Shown here: positions 25,863 through 33,970 of the stretch, piece by piece | How the letters are laid out: the number at the start of each line of letters is the position of its first letter | Position numbering within the stretch: position 1 is the stretch's first letter | Source of the DNA: Citricoccus zhacaiensis | Lineage (GTDB): Bacteria; Actinomycetota; Actinomycetes; Actinomycetales; Micrococcaceae | Direction: 5' to 3' | DNA length: 64,000 nt | Assembly: GCF_014645315.1 (NCBI RefSeq) | Contig: NZ_BMLQ01000002.1 | Location: 124,001 to 188,000, forward strand | Made by a program: the position numbers and the translations under genes | The notes under the pieces: generated by a model | Told to the model about the DNA's origin: nothing | Seen by the model: the letters and a program-made list of their open reading frames with translations, nothing else | Database searches by the model: none

Positions 25863-26558
25863 TCAGACAGATGGTGAGTCGGCGTCGCCGTTGCTGGCGG
25901 CGACGTGGTCCAGGTAGGCGTTCAGGGTGTTGAGTCGGTGGTGACGGGCGGCCTGTTCCACCGCGCCGAACTCGGCACCGGCGGCGATCAGGTCCAGCAG
26001 GTGGTCGTGTTCGGCCACCGAGCTGTCGGCACGGTGGGGGACGTAGGCGAAGGTCGAGGAACGCAGCGCCGCCAGGCGTGCCCAGCCCCGGTGGACGAGG
26101 TCCAGGATGTGGCTGTTCTGGTGGTGCTCGAACAGCACGGAGTGGAATTCCTTGTTCAGACGGGTGAACTCCACGGCGTTGAAGTCCGTCAGGAGCCCTC
26201 GCATCCGCTCGTTGATGGCCCGCGCCCTCTCGATCTCCTCCGCGGTGACCAAAGGAGCGCACAGTGCCGTGGAGTAGCCCTCCACCAGCGCGAGCGTCTC
26301 CATGGTGTCGTGGTAGATCTCCGGGTCGATCCCGATCACGGTCGCCCCGACGTTACGGGTGTAGGCCACCACCGACTCCGACTGCAGGCGCCGGATGGCC
26401 TCCCGCACGGGGACCACGGACATCTCGAGTTCGGCGGCGAGCTGGGCGAGCACCAGCCGGGCCCCCGGGGCATAGCGGCCGGCATTGATGCCGGACAGGA
26501 TCCGCTGGTAGGCCAGGTCCGCCTTGGACGAGGCCGCGTCGGCGGCGATCGTGGTCAT
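25863..26558 (-). CDS. GntR-family regulator (FadR/FCD type)
   Basis: A 231-aa GntR protein: winged helix at about 15-80 (with LAAELEMSVVPVREAIRRLQ) and an all-helical FCD ligand domain at about 90-220 with the metal/ligand His residues in NKEFHSVLF and ARHHRLN. The start ATG 26558 overlaps the stop of the FAH-RraA gene by 4 nt. It is embedded in the operon it most likely represses, and a perfect FCD-type operator (28244-28255) lies in front of the first gene. Confidence 0.92.
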   Translation of the reverse strand: MTTIAADAASSKADLAYQRILSGINAGRYAPGARLVLAQLAAELEMSVVPVREAIRRLQSESVVAYTRNVGATVIGIDPEIYHDTMETLALVEGYSTALCAPLVTAEEIERARAINERMRGLLTDFNAVEFTRLNKEFHSVLFEHHQNSHILDLVHRGWARLAALRSSTFAYVPHRADSSVAEHDHLLDLIAAGAEFGAVEQAARHHRLNTLNAYLDHVAASNGDADSPSV

Positions 26559-28171
26559 CGCTCGCCCCGGTTCGGGCGGGACGCGCGGTACTGCTCGTAC
26601 TTCGCCTTCCACTCGGCGTTCGGCGGGAACAGCCCGTCGACCGGGTGGCCCGCCTCGACCTGCTCGTAGACCCAGGCATCCTGCTGTTCCTGCTCCCAGG
26701 CATCCGCGATGACCTCCTCCAGCAGGGCGGGGGGAACCACCACCACACCGTCGTCGTCGCCGATGACGATGTCTCCCGGCTGGATGGTGGTACCACCGCA
26801 GGCGATCGTGCCGCCCACCTCCCAGGGGATGTGTCGCCGACCGAGCACGGCCGGGTGGTTGCCGTTGGAGTAGACCTGGAGGCCCACCTCGGCGACGGCC
26901 GCGGAATCCCGCACGCCGCCGTCGGTCACCACCGCGGCCGCGCCGCGGACCTTGGCGCGCAGCGCCAGGACGTCACCGAGCGTGCCGGTGCCCTTCTCCC
27001 CGCGGGCCTCCATGACCACCACGTCGTCCGGCTGGACCGAGTCCATGGCGCGCTTCTGGGCGTTGAACCCGCCACCGAAGGCCTTGAACAGGTCCTCGCG
27101 GTTGGGCACGTAGCGCAGGGTCTTGGCGTAGCCGAGGATGCGCCGGCCGGGGTGGGTGGGCCGGACGCCGTCGATGGTCGCGTTGTCGATGCCGCGCTTG
27201 CGCAGCTGGGCGGTGATGGTGGCGACGGCCGTCTCGTTGATCCTCGACTTCAACTCCTCCGTGAGCAGGCCGCGGTCCGCCTCCGGGGTGGAGGGCACGT
27301 AGTGCAGGTTCCCGACGCCGGCCCCCTCACCGCCGCCGGCCGTCTCACCGGAGGCGGCGGCCGGTTGCGGCGCCAGGCCTGCGGCCTCGCGGGACCCCCA
27401 GGCCTCCTCCCGCTGGGTATCGTCCACCTGCGGGCCGTGCCCGTAGGCGGCCATCGGGATCTCCGAGGCGGCGACGTGGGTGACCAACCGTCCCGTGCTC
27501 GGTGCGCCGGGGGCGTCCGGGGCGTCGACCTCGACCTCGACGACGTCGCCGGGCTGGGCCACGGAGGAGCCGGCCGGGGTTCCGGTCAGGATGACGTCGC
27601 CCGCCTCCAGGGTCATCAGCTGGGAGAGGTCGGCGATCAGTTGGCCGAAGGGGAACACGAGTCCTTCGGTGGTGTCGTTTTGAGTCAGCTCGCCGTTGAC
27701 CCAGGTGCGCACGCGGAGCTTCGTGGGATCCAGGTCGGCGGCCGGGATGACGTTCGGACCGAGCGGCGTGTACCCGTCACCGGATTTGTTCTTGAGGTTG
27801 GAGCCCTTGTCCGCATGGCGCAGGTCGTAGAGGCCCCAGTCGTTGGCAGCGGTGATCCCGGAGACCTTGGACCAGCCTTGTTCCGGGGATACTCGGCGGC
27901 AGGTCTCACCGATGACGAGGGCGATCTCCCCCTCGTAGGCCAGCAGCTCGGTGCCGGCCGGGCGTTCGATGGCCTCTCCGGTGCGGGCGATCGAGGTGCC
28001 GGCCTTGAGGAAATACCCGGGGAACTTCGGGGACCGGCCGCGCTGGGCGATCCTCGAGGGGTAGTTCAGGTGCAGGGCCACCACCTTGCCGGGGCGGTTC
28101 TGGCGGGCCGTGAAGTCCACGGGGCCGGCCGCCTGTGCTGTCGATCGGCCCGCTGCGGCATCCTCGGTCAT
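26555..28171 (-). CDS. Fusion: fumarylacetoacetate-hydrolase-family domain (HpaG-like) + RraA/HMG-aldolase-like domain
   Basis: A 538-aa two-domain protein. Residues about 20-240 are an FAH-fold domain with metal ligands E80, E82 and D111, as in HpaG isomerase/decarboxylases. A Gly/Ala-rich linker follows (about 255-290). Residues about 295-525 are an RraA-like domain with GD at 399-400 and the R421-D422 pair, the positions used for substrate and metal in 4-hydroxy-4-methyl-2-oxoglutarate aldolases. Classical HpaG is two FAH domains in tandem (isomerase and decarboxylase). Here the second is replaced by an RraA domain, a fold that can decarboxylate 2-oxo acids such as oxaloacetate. First gene of the operon; AGGAG precedes ATG 28171. 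Confidence 0.9.
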   Translation of the reverse strand: MTEDAAAGRSTAQAAGPVDFTARQNRPGKVVALHLNYPSRIAQRGRSPKFPGYFLKAGTSIARTGEAIERPAGTELLAYEGEIALVIGETCRRVSPEQGWSKVSGITAANDWGLYDLRHADKGSNLKNKSGDGYTPLGPNVIPAADLDPTKLRVRTWVNGELTQNDTTEGLVFPFGQLIADLSQLMTLEAGDVILTGTPAGSSVAQPGDVVEVEVDAPDAPGAPSTGRLVTHVAASEIPMAAYGHGPQVDDTQREEAWGSREAAGLAPQPAAASGETAGGGEGAGVGNLHYVPSTPEADRGLLTEELKSRINETAVATITAQLRKRGIDNATIDGVRPTHPGRRILGYAKTLRYVPNREDLFKAFGGGFNAQKRAMDSVQPDDVVVMEARGEKGTGTLGDVLALRAKVRGAAAVVTDGGVRDSAAVAEVGLQVYSNGNHPAVLGRRHIPWEVGGTIACGGTTIQPGDIVIGDDDGVVVVPPALLEEVIADAWEQEQQDAWVYEQVEAGHPVDGLFPPNAEWKAKYEQYRASRPNRGER

Positions 28172-28207
28172 CGTCTCCTGCTTTCGTCGCGTCCGGGGCT
28201 CATGATC

Positions 28208-28230
28208 CGGGGTCAGTCGGAGTGACCCCG
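28208..28230. promoter_or_regulatory. Inverted repeat in the leader of the homoprotocatechuate operon
   Basis: CGGGGTCA-N7-TGACCCCG, a perfect 8-bp inverted repeat between the GntR operator and the first start codon. It could be a leader hairpin or a second protein-binding site. Confidence 0.5.
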
Positions 28231-28243
28231 ATCTCTTTCCGTG

Positions 28244-28255
28244 ATCGTATACGAT
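28244..28255. promoter_or_regulatory. GntR/FCD-type operator of the homoprotocatechuate operon
   Basis: ATCGTATACGAT, a perfect 12-bp palindrome centred on GTATAC, the pattern bound by many FCD-subfamily GntR repressors. It lies 73-84 bp upstream of the first gene and overlaps a possible -10 (TACGAT, minus strand), so binding would block initiation. Confidence 0.72.
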
Positions 28256-28392
28256 TCAGCGTGACCTTGGCCACCCCTGGAGGAAATCCGCGTGGCAGTG
28301 CCCGAGGTGGCCAAGACCAGGGCCGCGTGGCGGACCGGGAAACGGGGAATCCGCGGTCTCTGCTGGGGTATCCACAGCTGGGTACCGGGGTC

Positions 28393-28421
28393 TTTACGGC
28401 GTCTTCGGGGTCGCTTAATGT
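28393..28421 (+). promoter_or_regulatory. Promoter of the DUF222/HNH gene (leaderless)
   Basis: -35 TTTACG (28393-28398), 17-bp spacer, -10 TAATGT (28416-28421), then 7 nt to the ATG at 28429. There is no ribosome site, consistent with a leaderless message. Confidence 0.55.
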
Positions 28422-28428
28422 AGAACAC

Positions 28429-30144
28429 ATGTTCGAGGATTCGGTGCGGGAAGACGGCGGTGCGGCAGATCTGCTCTCGTGCGTCTCCATGCTGTCGAGC
28501 CTGCCGACGCCGGCCTCGGAGGCCGAGGCGGTGGACCGTATCCGGGCCCTGGAGGAACTCAAGGCGGCGTGTGCGGCGGCGCAGGCGAGGACCACGGCGG
28601 CCCTGCACGGGCTCAGGACGCAGGCCGAGGCCGAGCAGGGTGTGCCCGTCCGGGACCGTGGCCGCGGGTTGGCCGCCGAGGTGGCGTTGGCGCGCCGGGA
28701 GTCGCCGAATACCGGGTCCCGGGACCTGGGCCTGGCCCGCGCCCTATGCGAGGAGATGCCACACACCCTGGCCGCCCTGACGCGGGGGGCGATCTCGGAA
28801 TGGAAGGCCACCATCATGTGTCGGGAGACCGCGTGGCTGCCGGTTCAGGCCCGGCGTCAGGTGGACGAGCTCATGGCCGGTCGTCTCGAGGTGCTGGGGG
28901 TGAAGAAGCTGGCCGGGGTGGCCCGGGCCCACGCCCAACGGCTGGACCAGGCCTCCGCGGTGGAGCAGATGAACCGGTCCGTGCGGGAGCGCCGGGTCTC
29001 GGTGCGCCCCGCGCCCGGGGCGATGGCGTACCTGACGGCGCTGTTGCCGATGGCCCAGGCCGTGGGCTGCCTCGGGGCCCTGAAGAAGTCAGCGGCCACC
29101 ACCGTCGGCACCGGAGACCGGGCCGAGCGGACCCAGGACCAGGTCATGGCCGACCTCCTCGTGGAGCGCATCACCGGACAGACCCAGGCCGAAGACCTGC
29201 CCGTGGAGATCCACCTGGTCATGACCGACCGGTCGCTCTGGGGCGGCCCCGAGACCGACGAGGCCGAGGAGGCCGACGCCGAACACCGGAACCCAGCAGG
29301 TCAGGATCGAACCGCCGAGAGCTCCACCGGCACAGCCCCACCCAGCACAGACCGACCCGTCGGGGGCCAGGCGGAACGAAACCAGCCGGGCCGAAACCAG
29401 GCGGAACAGGGTCAGGCGGAACTGGACCGGACGGGAGGGTCAGAGGTTCCGGCGTGGCTGGTCGGGCAGGGGCCGTTGCCGGCCGAGGTGGCCCGGCGGG
29501 TCATCACGGACACGCAGGCCGAGGTCTTCATCCGCCGGCTGTACACCGAGCCGACCTCCGGACAGCTCGTGGCCATGGACTCGAAGCGCCGCACCTTCTC
29601 CGGGGCCCTGCGCCAGCTGATCCTGGTGCGCGACGACACCTGCCGCACCCCCTACTGCGATGCCCCGGTCAAGCACGTGGACCACGTCACCCCCTACCGG
29701 GACGGCGGACCCACCAGCGCCGCGAACGCCTCCGGACTGTGCGCCCGATGCAACTACACCAAGGAGAACCCCGCCTGGACCCACACCTCAGACGGTGACC
29801 GGCTGGAGGTCACCACCCCGACCGGACACCACTACACCGTCCGTACCCCGCCACTCGTGGCCGGAGCACCACCAGGGCCGCACTCCGGACGCCCCGCCGG
29901 TCGACCCACCGTGCCGCCGGGGAACCGGCCACCTCAACGGCCCCCAGAACCGCGGCCAGAACCATGGCCCGAACTCCCGCCGCAACCATGGCCCGGCTCA
30001 ACGTCGAAGACGCGACCTGATCCCCTGCCCGGCCACGTCACCTACCGACCGGCCACCAGCCTCCTCGAGCTAGGCCTGATCCAGCTGCTGATGACCGCAG
30101 CCGTGGCGCGCCATGCCACCGCTGATCCCTCGCCCGTCTCCTAG
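28429..30144 (+). CDS. DUF222 domain HNH endonuclease (13E12-repeat family)
   Basis: A 571-aa protein of the actinobacterial 13E12-repeat family: an N-terminal DUF222 helical domain (about 15-270), a low-complexity Gln/Asn/Glu-rich insertion (about 290-345), and an HNH nuclease domain near 400-460 (CRTPYCDAPVKHVDHV, then CARCNYTKENP). A Pro-rich tail follows. Multi-copy relatives are common in actinobacterial genomes and are thought to be mobile or nuclease-type selfish genes; a cellular role is not established. No terminal repeats or target duplication are visible around it. It is divergent from the homoprotocatechuate operon. Confidence 0.85.
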   Translation: MFEDSVREDGGAADLLSCVSMLSSLPTPASEAEAVDRIRALEELKAACAAAQARTTAALHGLRTQAEAEQGVPVRDRGRGLAAEVALARRESPNTGSRDLGLARALCEEMPHTLAALTRGAISEWKATIMCRETAWLPVQARRQVDELMAGRLEVLGVKKLAGVARAHAQRLDQASAVEQMNRSVRERRVSVRPAPGAMAYLTALLPMAQAVGCLGALKKSAATTVGTGDRAERTQDQVMADLLVERITGQTQAEDLPVEIHLVMTDRSLWGGPETDEAEEADAEHRNPAGQDRTAESSTGTAPPSTDRPVGGQAERNQPGRNQAEQGQAELDRTGGSEVPAWLVGQGPLPAEVARRVITDTQAEVFIRRLYTEPTSGQLVAMDSKRRTFSGALRQLILVRDDTCRTPYCDAPVKHVDHVTPYRDGGPTSAANASGLCARCNYTKENPAWTHTSDGDRLEVTTPTGHHYTVRTPPLVAGAPPGPHSGRPAGRPTVPPGNRPPQRPPEPRPEPWPELPPQPWPGSTSKTRPDPLPGHVTYRPATSLLELGLIQLLMTAAVARHATADPSPVS

Positions 30145-30184
30145 GGGGCCTCTGCGTTGATAGTTCCGCCGTGCCCCGCATGGC

Positions 30185-31666
30185 TCAGAGGGCTCCGGTT
30201 GCCAACAGCGGCACCATCAGCGAGGTCACGAAGAGCACCAGGGTGCCGCCGATGCGGTTGGTGATGGCCGCGAACGGCATCAGGTGCATGCGCTCGGAGG
30301 CGCTGAGCACCGAGACATCACCGGAGCCGCCCGTGTCCGCCATGACGAGTCCCGGAACGATGGCGACCTCCACGAAGTTGAACTTCACCAGCCACCCGAT
30401 GATCCCCGCCGACAGGCCCGCCACCAGCACGCAGAGGAACGTCAGCGCGATGAAGGTCGGGTCGGCCAACGAGACCAGTACTTCGTCGATCTTGATATAC
30501 GTCAGGGAGACGCCCACGAGCAGCGCCGGGACCAGCACCGCGTTGATGAGATCACCCCAATCGGTGGCAGACTCCTCCAGGTCCTTGGGCAGCCAGCCGG
30601 TCAGCTTGAGGACCACCATGATGATGATGGCCCAGGCGTAGGGGTGGAGGAAGGTCAGGTAGGCACCCATCAGCTCGCCGACCACGAAGATGACGGCGGC
30701 GAACAGCAGCCCCTTGCCGAGCGTGATGTAGGTGGACTGCCCACCCTTCTTCGGCATCGAGAGATCACGACGATCACCCTTGACCCGGATCAGGTCACCG
30801 TTGCCGGAGAAGCCGGCGAACAGGGTCGGCTTGTTCTTGCCCAGACCGTTGAGCAGGCCGGCGAAGATGATGCAGAAGACGTTGGCCAGAACCACGGCAG
30901 ACATGAGGTCACCCATGAACGCCGAGGCGTCCTGCCCCGTGCGGGCGGCGTACATCTCGGACATCGGCAGGGCACCCAACCCCAGACCGCCGGCCATGAT
31001 GGGCGCTGCGACCAGCAGCATGCCCTCGATGAAGCCGTTGCCGAACATCATCGACACGAGGCCGATGACCAGGAAGGTCACGATGATGGTGCCCAACACC
31101 GGCACCGCGAAGCGCGGCCCGGCCTTGACCAGCAGCGCGCGGGGCATACCGAGGATGGATCCGGCGATGATGGCCATGACGAAGAAGTCCAGGAAGCCCT
31201 GCTCGTCGATGAAGGTGCTGGCCACGGTCACCAGTGGCTCCGGAACCAGGCCGAAGTACACCAAGGTGGCCGGGGCGAACGTGCACAGGATGGTCGGCAG
31301 GCCGTAGTCGCGGACCACGGGCACCCGGTTGCCGAGCCAGATGAACAGCCCGCCCAGCAGAATGGTCACGGCGAATCCGGACAACATCGACGCCGGAAGC
31401 GTCTCGGTCACCGCGGCCACGACCACCACGGCCACCATGATCAGGTACAGCGGGATCGGCACGCTCGCAATCCGCTTCCATCCGGCCCCGGGGTGGTGCA
31501 CGCCGCCGCGTCCGTCGACGGACTTCTCGACGGGTCGGGCCAAGACCGACTGCGTGCCGGCGGTGATCTCCTGCTCGAGCGCCCCGCGGAGGTCGTCATC
31601 CTCCGCCCGGGACGTGGCGGCCGCACGGCGGCCGCCCTGGGTGTCGTTGGTGGACATGGTGGACAT
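30185..31666 (-). CDS. 2-hydroxycarboxylate transporter (2HCT/CitP-CitS family)
   Basis: A 493-aa secondary transporter with about 11 TM segments. Both diagnostic re-entrant-loop motifs are present: GGLGLGALPMSE in the first half and GGSGDVSVLSAS in the second, the inverted-repeat architecture of the family. Members move citrate, malate, citramalate and related 2-hydroxy acids with Na+ or H+. It is the third gene after a class III CoA transferase and an HMG-CoA-lyase-like enzyme, which favours citramalate or a similar acid. A second ATG lies three codons in. Confidence 0.92.
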   Translation of the reverse strand: MSTMSTNDTQGGRRAAATSRAEDDDLRGALEQEITAGTQSVLARPVEKSVDGRGGVHHPGAGWKRIASVPIPLYLIMVAVVVVAAVTETLPASMLSGFAVTILLGGLFIWLGNRVPVVRDYGLPTILCTFAPATLVYFGLVPEPLVTVASTFIDEQGFLDFFVMAIIAGSILGMPRALLVKAGPRFAVPVLGTIIVTFLVIGLVSMMFGNGFIEGMLLVAAPIMAGGLGLGALPMSEMYAARTGQDASAFMGDLMSAVVLANVFCIIFAGLLNGLGKNKPTLFAGFSGNGDLIRVKGDRRDLSMPKKGGQSTYITLGKGLLFAAVIFVVGELMGAYLTFLHPYAWAIIIMVVLKLTGWLPKDLEESATDWGDLINAVLVPALLVGVSLTYIKIDEVLVSLADPTFIALTFLCVLVAGLSAGIIGWLVKFNFVEVAIVPGLVMADTGGSGDVSVLSASERMHLMPFAAITNRIGGTLVLFVTSLMVPLLATGAL

Positions 31667-31747
31667 GGTGGTCTCTTTCCTGGAGAGGGGTCGTTCAGCC
31701 CGGGTCGCGATGGAGAGCCGGGCAACGTTCGTGGTCGATGGGGAGGC

Positions 31748-32641
31748 TCAGGCGTTCGAAGCCTCTGGCAGGCGCGGGGCAGTGCTGACCAGATCCCGCG
31801 CCAAGGAGGTGGCCACGGCGAGGAGGTCTTCGTCGATACCGGTCCGGTGGCCCTGCTCGTGCAGGTGCCGGACCAGGTCGCCCGTGGAGAGGTTGCCGGC
31901 TGCCCCGGGGGCGAAGGGGCAACCCCCGTAGCCGCCGAGGGCGGCGTCGAAGCGGGTGATGCCGCGTTCGATGGCCGCGTCCACGGTGGCCAGCGCCTGG
32001 CCGTGGGCGTTGTGCAGATGCAAGTAGTAGGTCAGGTTCGGCTCGCCGGCGAGCACGTGGTCCAGGCTGGCGACCAGCTCCGCGGTGGGCGTGGTGCCGA
32101 GCGTGTCCGCCAGGCCGATGTCCGTGACACCCATGTCCTTGAAGGACCGGACCATCCACAGCAGGCGCTCCGGATCGATGCGCCCCTCGAACGGGCAGGT
32201 GAACGCTGTGGAGATCCCGGCGAAGAAGTCGACACCGGGGCATGCCGCCACCTGGTCACCCAGATCGTGCAGGGCCTGCTCGACGGTGCGCCCGGCGTTG
32301 GCGCTCGAGTGCGCCTGGCTGGCGGAGGCGACGATCTGGATGTGGCCGGCTCCGGCCGCCACGGCCCGCTCCACTCCCCGGCCGTTGAGCGCCAGGACAG
32401 TGAGTTCCGCCGTCGTGCTGACCTGCAGGGACTGGACCACCTCCTCGGCTCCGGCCATCTGTGGCACCCGCCGGGGATGGACGAAGGAGGCGACCTCCAT
32501 GCGCCGCACTCCGGCTGCGGCGATGGCCTCGCCGATCTCCACGCGCTGGGCGGGAGCGAGGGTCACGGCCTCGTCTTGAAGGCCGTCCCGCAGGAAGACG
32601 TCCGTGACCTGGATGCCCGCCCCCGGGAGAGCCGGAGTCAT
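31748..32641 (-). CDS. HMG-CoA-lyase-like (DRE-TIM) lyase, possibly (R)-citramalyl-CoA lyase
   Basis: A 297-aa DRE-TIM metallolyase. Catalytic residues of HMG-CoA lyase are all in place: R18-D19 (LRDGLQ), metal ligands H208 and H210 (LHLHN), C241 in the mobile loop (GGYGGCPFAPG) and N250. The family cleaves HMG-CoA, but also (R)-citramalyl-CoA to acetyl-CoA and pyruvate, as in Chloroflexus. The CoA transferase gene overlaps it by 4 nt and a 2-hydroxycarboxylate transporter follows, so citramalyl-CoA is a reasonable substrate; HMG-CoA remains possible. Confidence 0.85.
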   Translation of the reverse strand: MTPALPGAGIQVTDVFLRDGLQDEAVTLAPAQRVEIGEAIAAAGVRRMEVASFVHPRRVPQMAGAEEVVQSLQVSTTAELTVLALNGRGVERAVAAGAGHIQIVASASQAHSSANAGRTVEQALHDLGDQVAACPGVDFFAGISTAFTCPFEGRIDPERLLWMVRSFKDMGVTDIGLADTLGTTPTAELVASLDHVLAGEPNLTYYLHLHNAHGQALATVDAAIERGITRFDAALGGYGGCPFAPGAAGNLSTGDLVRHLHEQGHRTGIDEDLLAVATSLARDLVSTAPRLPEASNA

Positions 32642-33885
32642 GAGCGCACCGCCTCGGCACCGGCAGCGGAGGCTGCCGCGATCTGGTCGCCGTCGAAGCC
32701 GGCGATCTCCCGCAGCACCTCCTCGGTGTGCTCACCGAGATTCGGCCCGACCCAGGCCACGCGGCCTTCGTGGCCGGGAATCTTGGGGACCACCCCGGGG
32801 AAGCGGATCAACTCCGGTTCGTCCTCGACGACGACCTCATGGGTCTCGATCATGCCGCGGGCGATGTAGTGCTCGTCCTGGGCGATCGACGGCGCGTCGT
32901 AGACCGGGCCGGCCGGGACGCCCTCCTCGCTGAGGACCTCCAAGACCTCCTGGAGCGAACGGCCCTCGGTCCACGCGGAGATGATGCCGTTGAGCTCCTC
33001 CTCGCGGGCGCCTCGGGCCTCGGTGGTGGTCAGGGACTCGTCCTCGGCGAGGTCCGGCCGACCCACGGCACGCATCAGGCGCTTGAACACCGAGTTGGAG
33101 TTGCCGCCGATGACCACTTCCAGCCCGTCACCGGTGGCATACGACCCCGTCGGCACCACGCCGGGTAGGCGGCCGCCGGTGCGCTGGCGGACCATGCCGT
33201 AGGCGTCATAGTCCGGGACGAGGGACTCCAGGAGGCTGAACACTCCCTCGTACAGCGCCACGTCCACGACCTGCTGGCCGCGGGTGTCCCCTCCGCGCGC
33301 CTTCTGCACCATGAGCATCAGGGCGCCGATGACACCGTAGAGGCCGGCGACGGTGTCTCCCAGGGAGGCGGCGGCGCGGCCTGCTGGCCGGTCCGGCTCG
33401 CCGGTGATGTAGCGCAGCCCGGCGAAGGACTCCGCCGAGCTGCCGAACCCGGCACGGTCGTTGTACGGCCCGGTCTGCCCGTAGCCGGAGATGCGGACCA
33501 TGACGAGGTCGGGGTTCTGGGCCATCAGCTCGTCTGGCCCCAGCCCCCACTTCTCCAGGGTGCCCGGGCGGAAGTTCTCGATGACGACGTCGGCGCCCGC
33601 CGCCATCTTCAGCACAGCCTCACGGCCGAGTTCGCTGCGCAGGTCCAGGGCGACGGACTTCTTGTTGCGGCCCATGGTGCGGAACAGCATGGACGTGTCC
33701 CCACGGGTCTTGCGCCAGTCGCGCAGCTCGTCGCCGCCGAGGGGCCGCTCCACCTTGATGACCTCGGCGCCGAAGTCGCCGAAGATGCGGGCGGCGAAGG
33801 GGGCGGCGATGAAGCTGCCCAGCTCGAGGACGCGGATGCCCTGCAGCGGGAGGGTGTTCTCTCCGGTGTCAATGCTCTCGGTCAC
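32638..33885 (-). CDS. Class III (CaiB/BaiF) CoA transferase
   Basis: A 415-aa family III CoA transferase with the typical N-terminal GIRVLELGSFIAAPFAARI and the catalytic Asp D177 in SLGDTVAG (the Asp169 position of formyl-CoA transferase). It moves CoA from a donor such as succinyl-CoA to a carboxylic acid. With the lyase next door, citramalate is a likely acceptor. The start is GTG 33885, because AGGAG sits 7 nt upstream; the TTG at 33900 is part of that ribosome site. Its stop overlaps the lyase ATG (ATGA). Confidence 0.9.
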   Translation of the reverse strand: MTESIDTGENTLPLQGIRVLELGSFIAAPFAARIFGDFGAEVIKVERPLGGDELRDWRKTRGDTSMLFRTMGRNKKSVALDLRSELGREAVLKMAAGADVVIENFRPGTLEKWGLGPDELMAQNPDLVMVRISGYGQTGPYNDRAGFGSSAESFAGLRYITGEPDRPAGRAAASLGDTVAGLYGVIGALMLMVQKARGGDTRGQQVVDVALYEGVFSLLESLVPDYDAYGMVRQRTGGRLPGVVPTGSYATGDGLEVVIGGNSNSVFKRLMRAVGRPDLAEDESLTTTEARGAREEELNGIISAWTEGRSLQEVLEVLSEEGVPAGPVYDAPSIAQDEHYIARGMIETHEVVVEDEPELIRFPGVVPKIPGHEGRVAWVGPNLGEHTEEVLREIAGFDGDQIAAASAAGAEAVRS

Positions 33886-33901
33886 GGGGATTCTCCTCAA
33901 T

Positions 33902-33922
33902 GCTTCCCATTGGCTGGGAAGC
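33902..33922. promoter_or_regulatory. IclR-type operator A (CoA-transferase operon)
   Basis: GCTTCCCA-TTGGC-TGGGAAGC, a perfect 8-bp inverted repeat 17 nt upstream of the start codon and downstream of a possible -10 (TAAATA, minus strand). It shares the TTCCCA-N5-TGGGAA core with 36220-36238. The position suits a repressor. Confidence 0.75.
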
Positions 33923-33954
33923 AGTTCTTATTTAGCGGTAGGACGGTAGCAGGA

Positions 33955-33970
33955 CGTGATGCGCATCACA
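33955..33970. promoter_or_regulatory. CRP/GlxR-like box A
   Basis: CGTGA-TGCGCA-TCACA, one mismatch to TGTGA-N6-TCACA, overlapping the stop codon of the upstream dehydrogenase gene. The gap from the operator core to this box is 34 nt, identical to the second copy of this promoter. Confidence 0.68.

Noticed and set aside
30284-32869. An 861-codon plus-strand open frame across the transporter and lyase genes
   Set aside because: It is antisense to two well-defined genes and has a His/Gly/Asp/Gln-rich artefact composition.
32638-33885. Apparent loss of the catalytic Asp in the CoA transferase (a VALYEGV segment looked like the active site)
   Set aside because: The Asp169 position of family III enzymes lies in the LGD motif, and D177 is present there.
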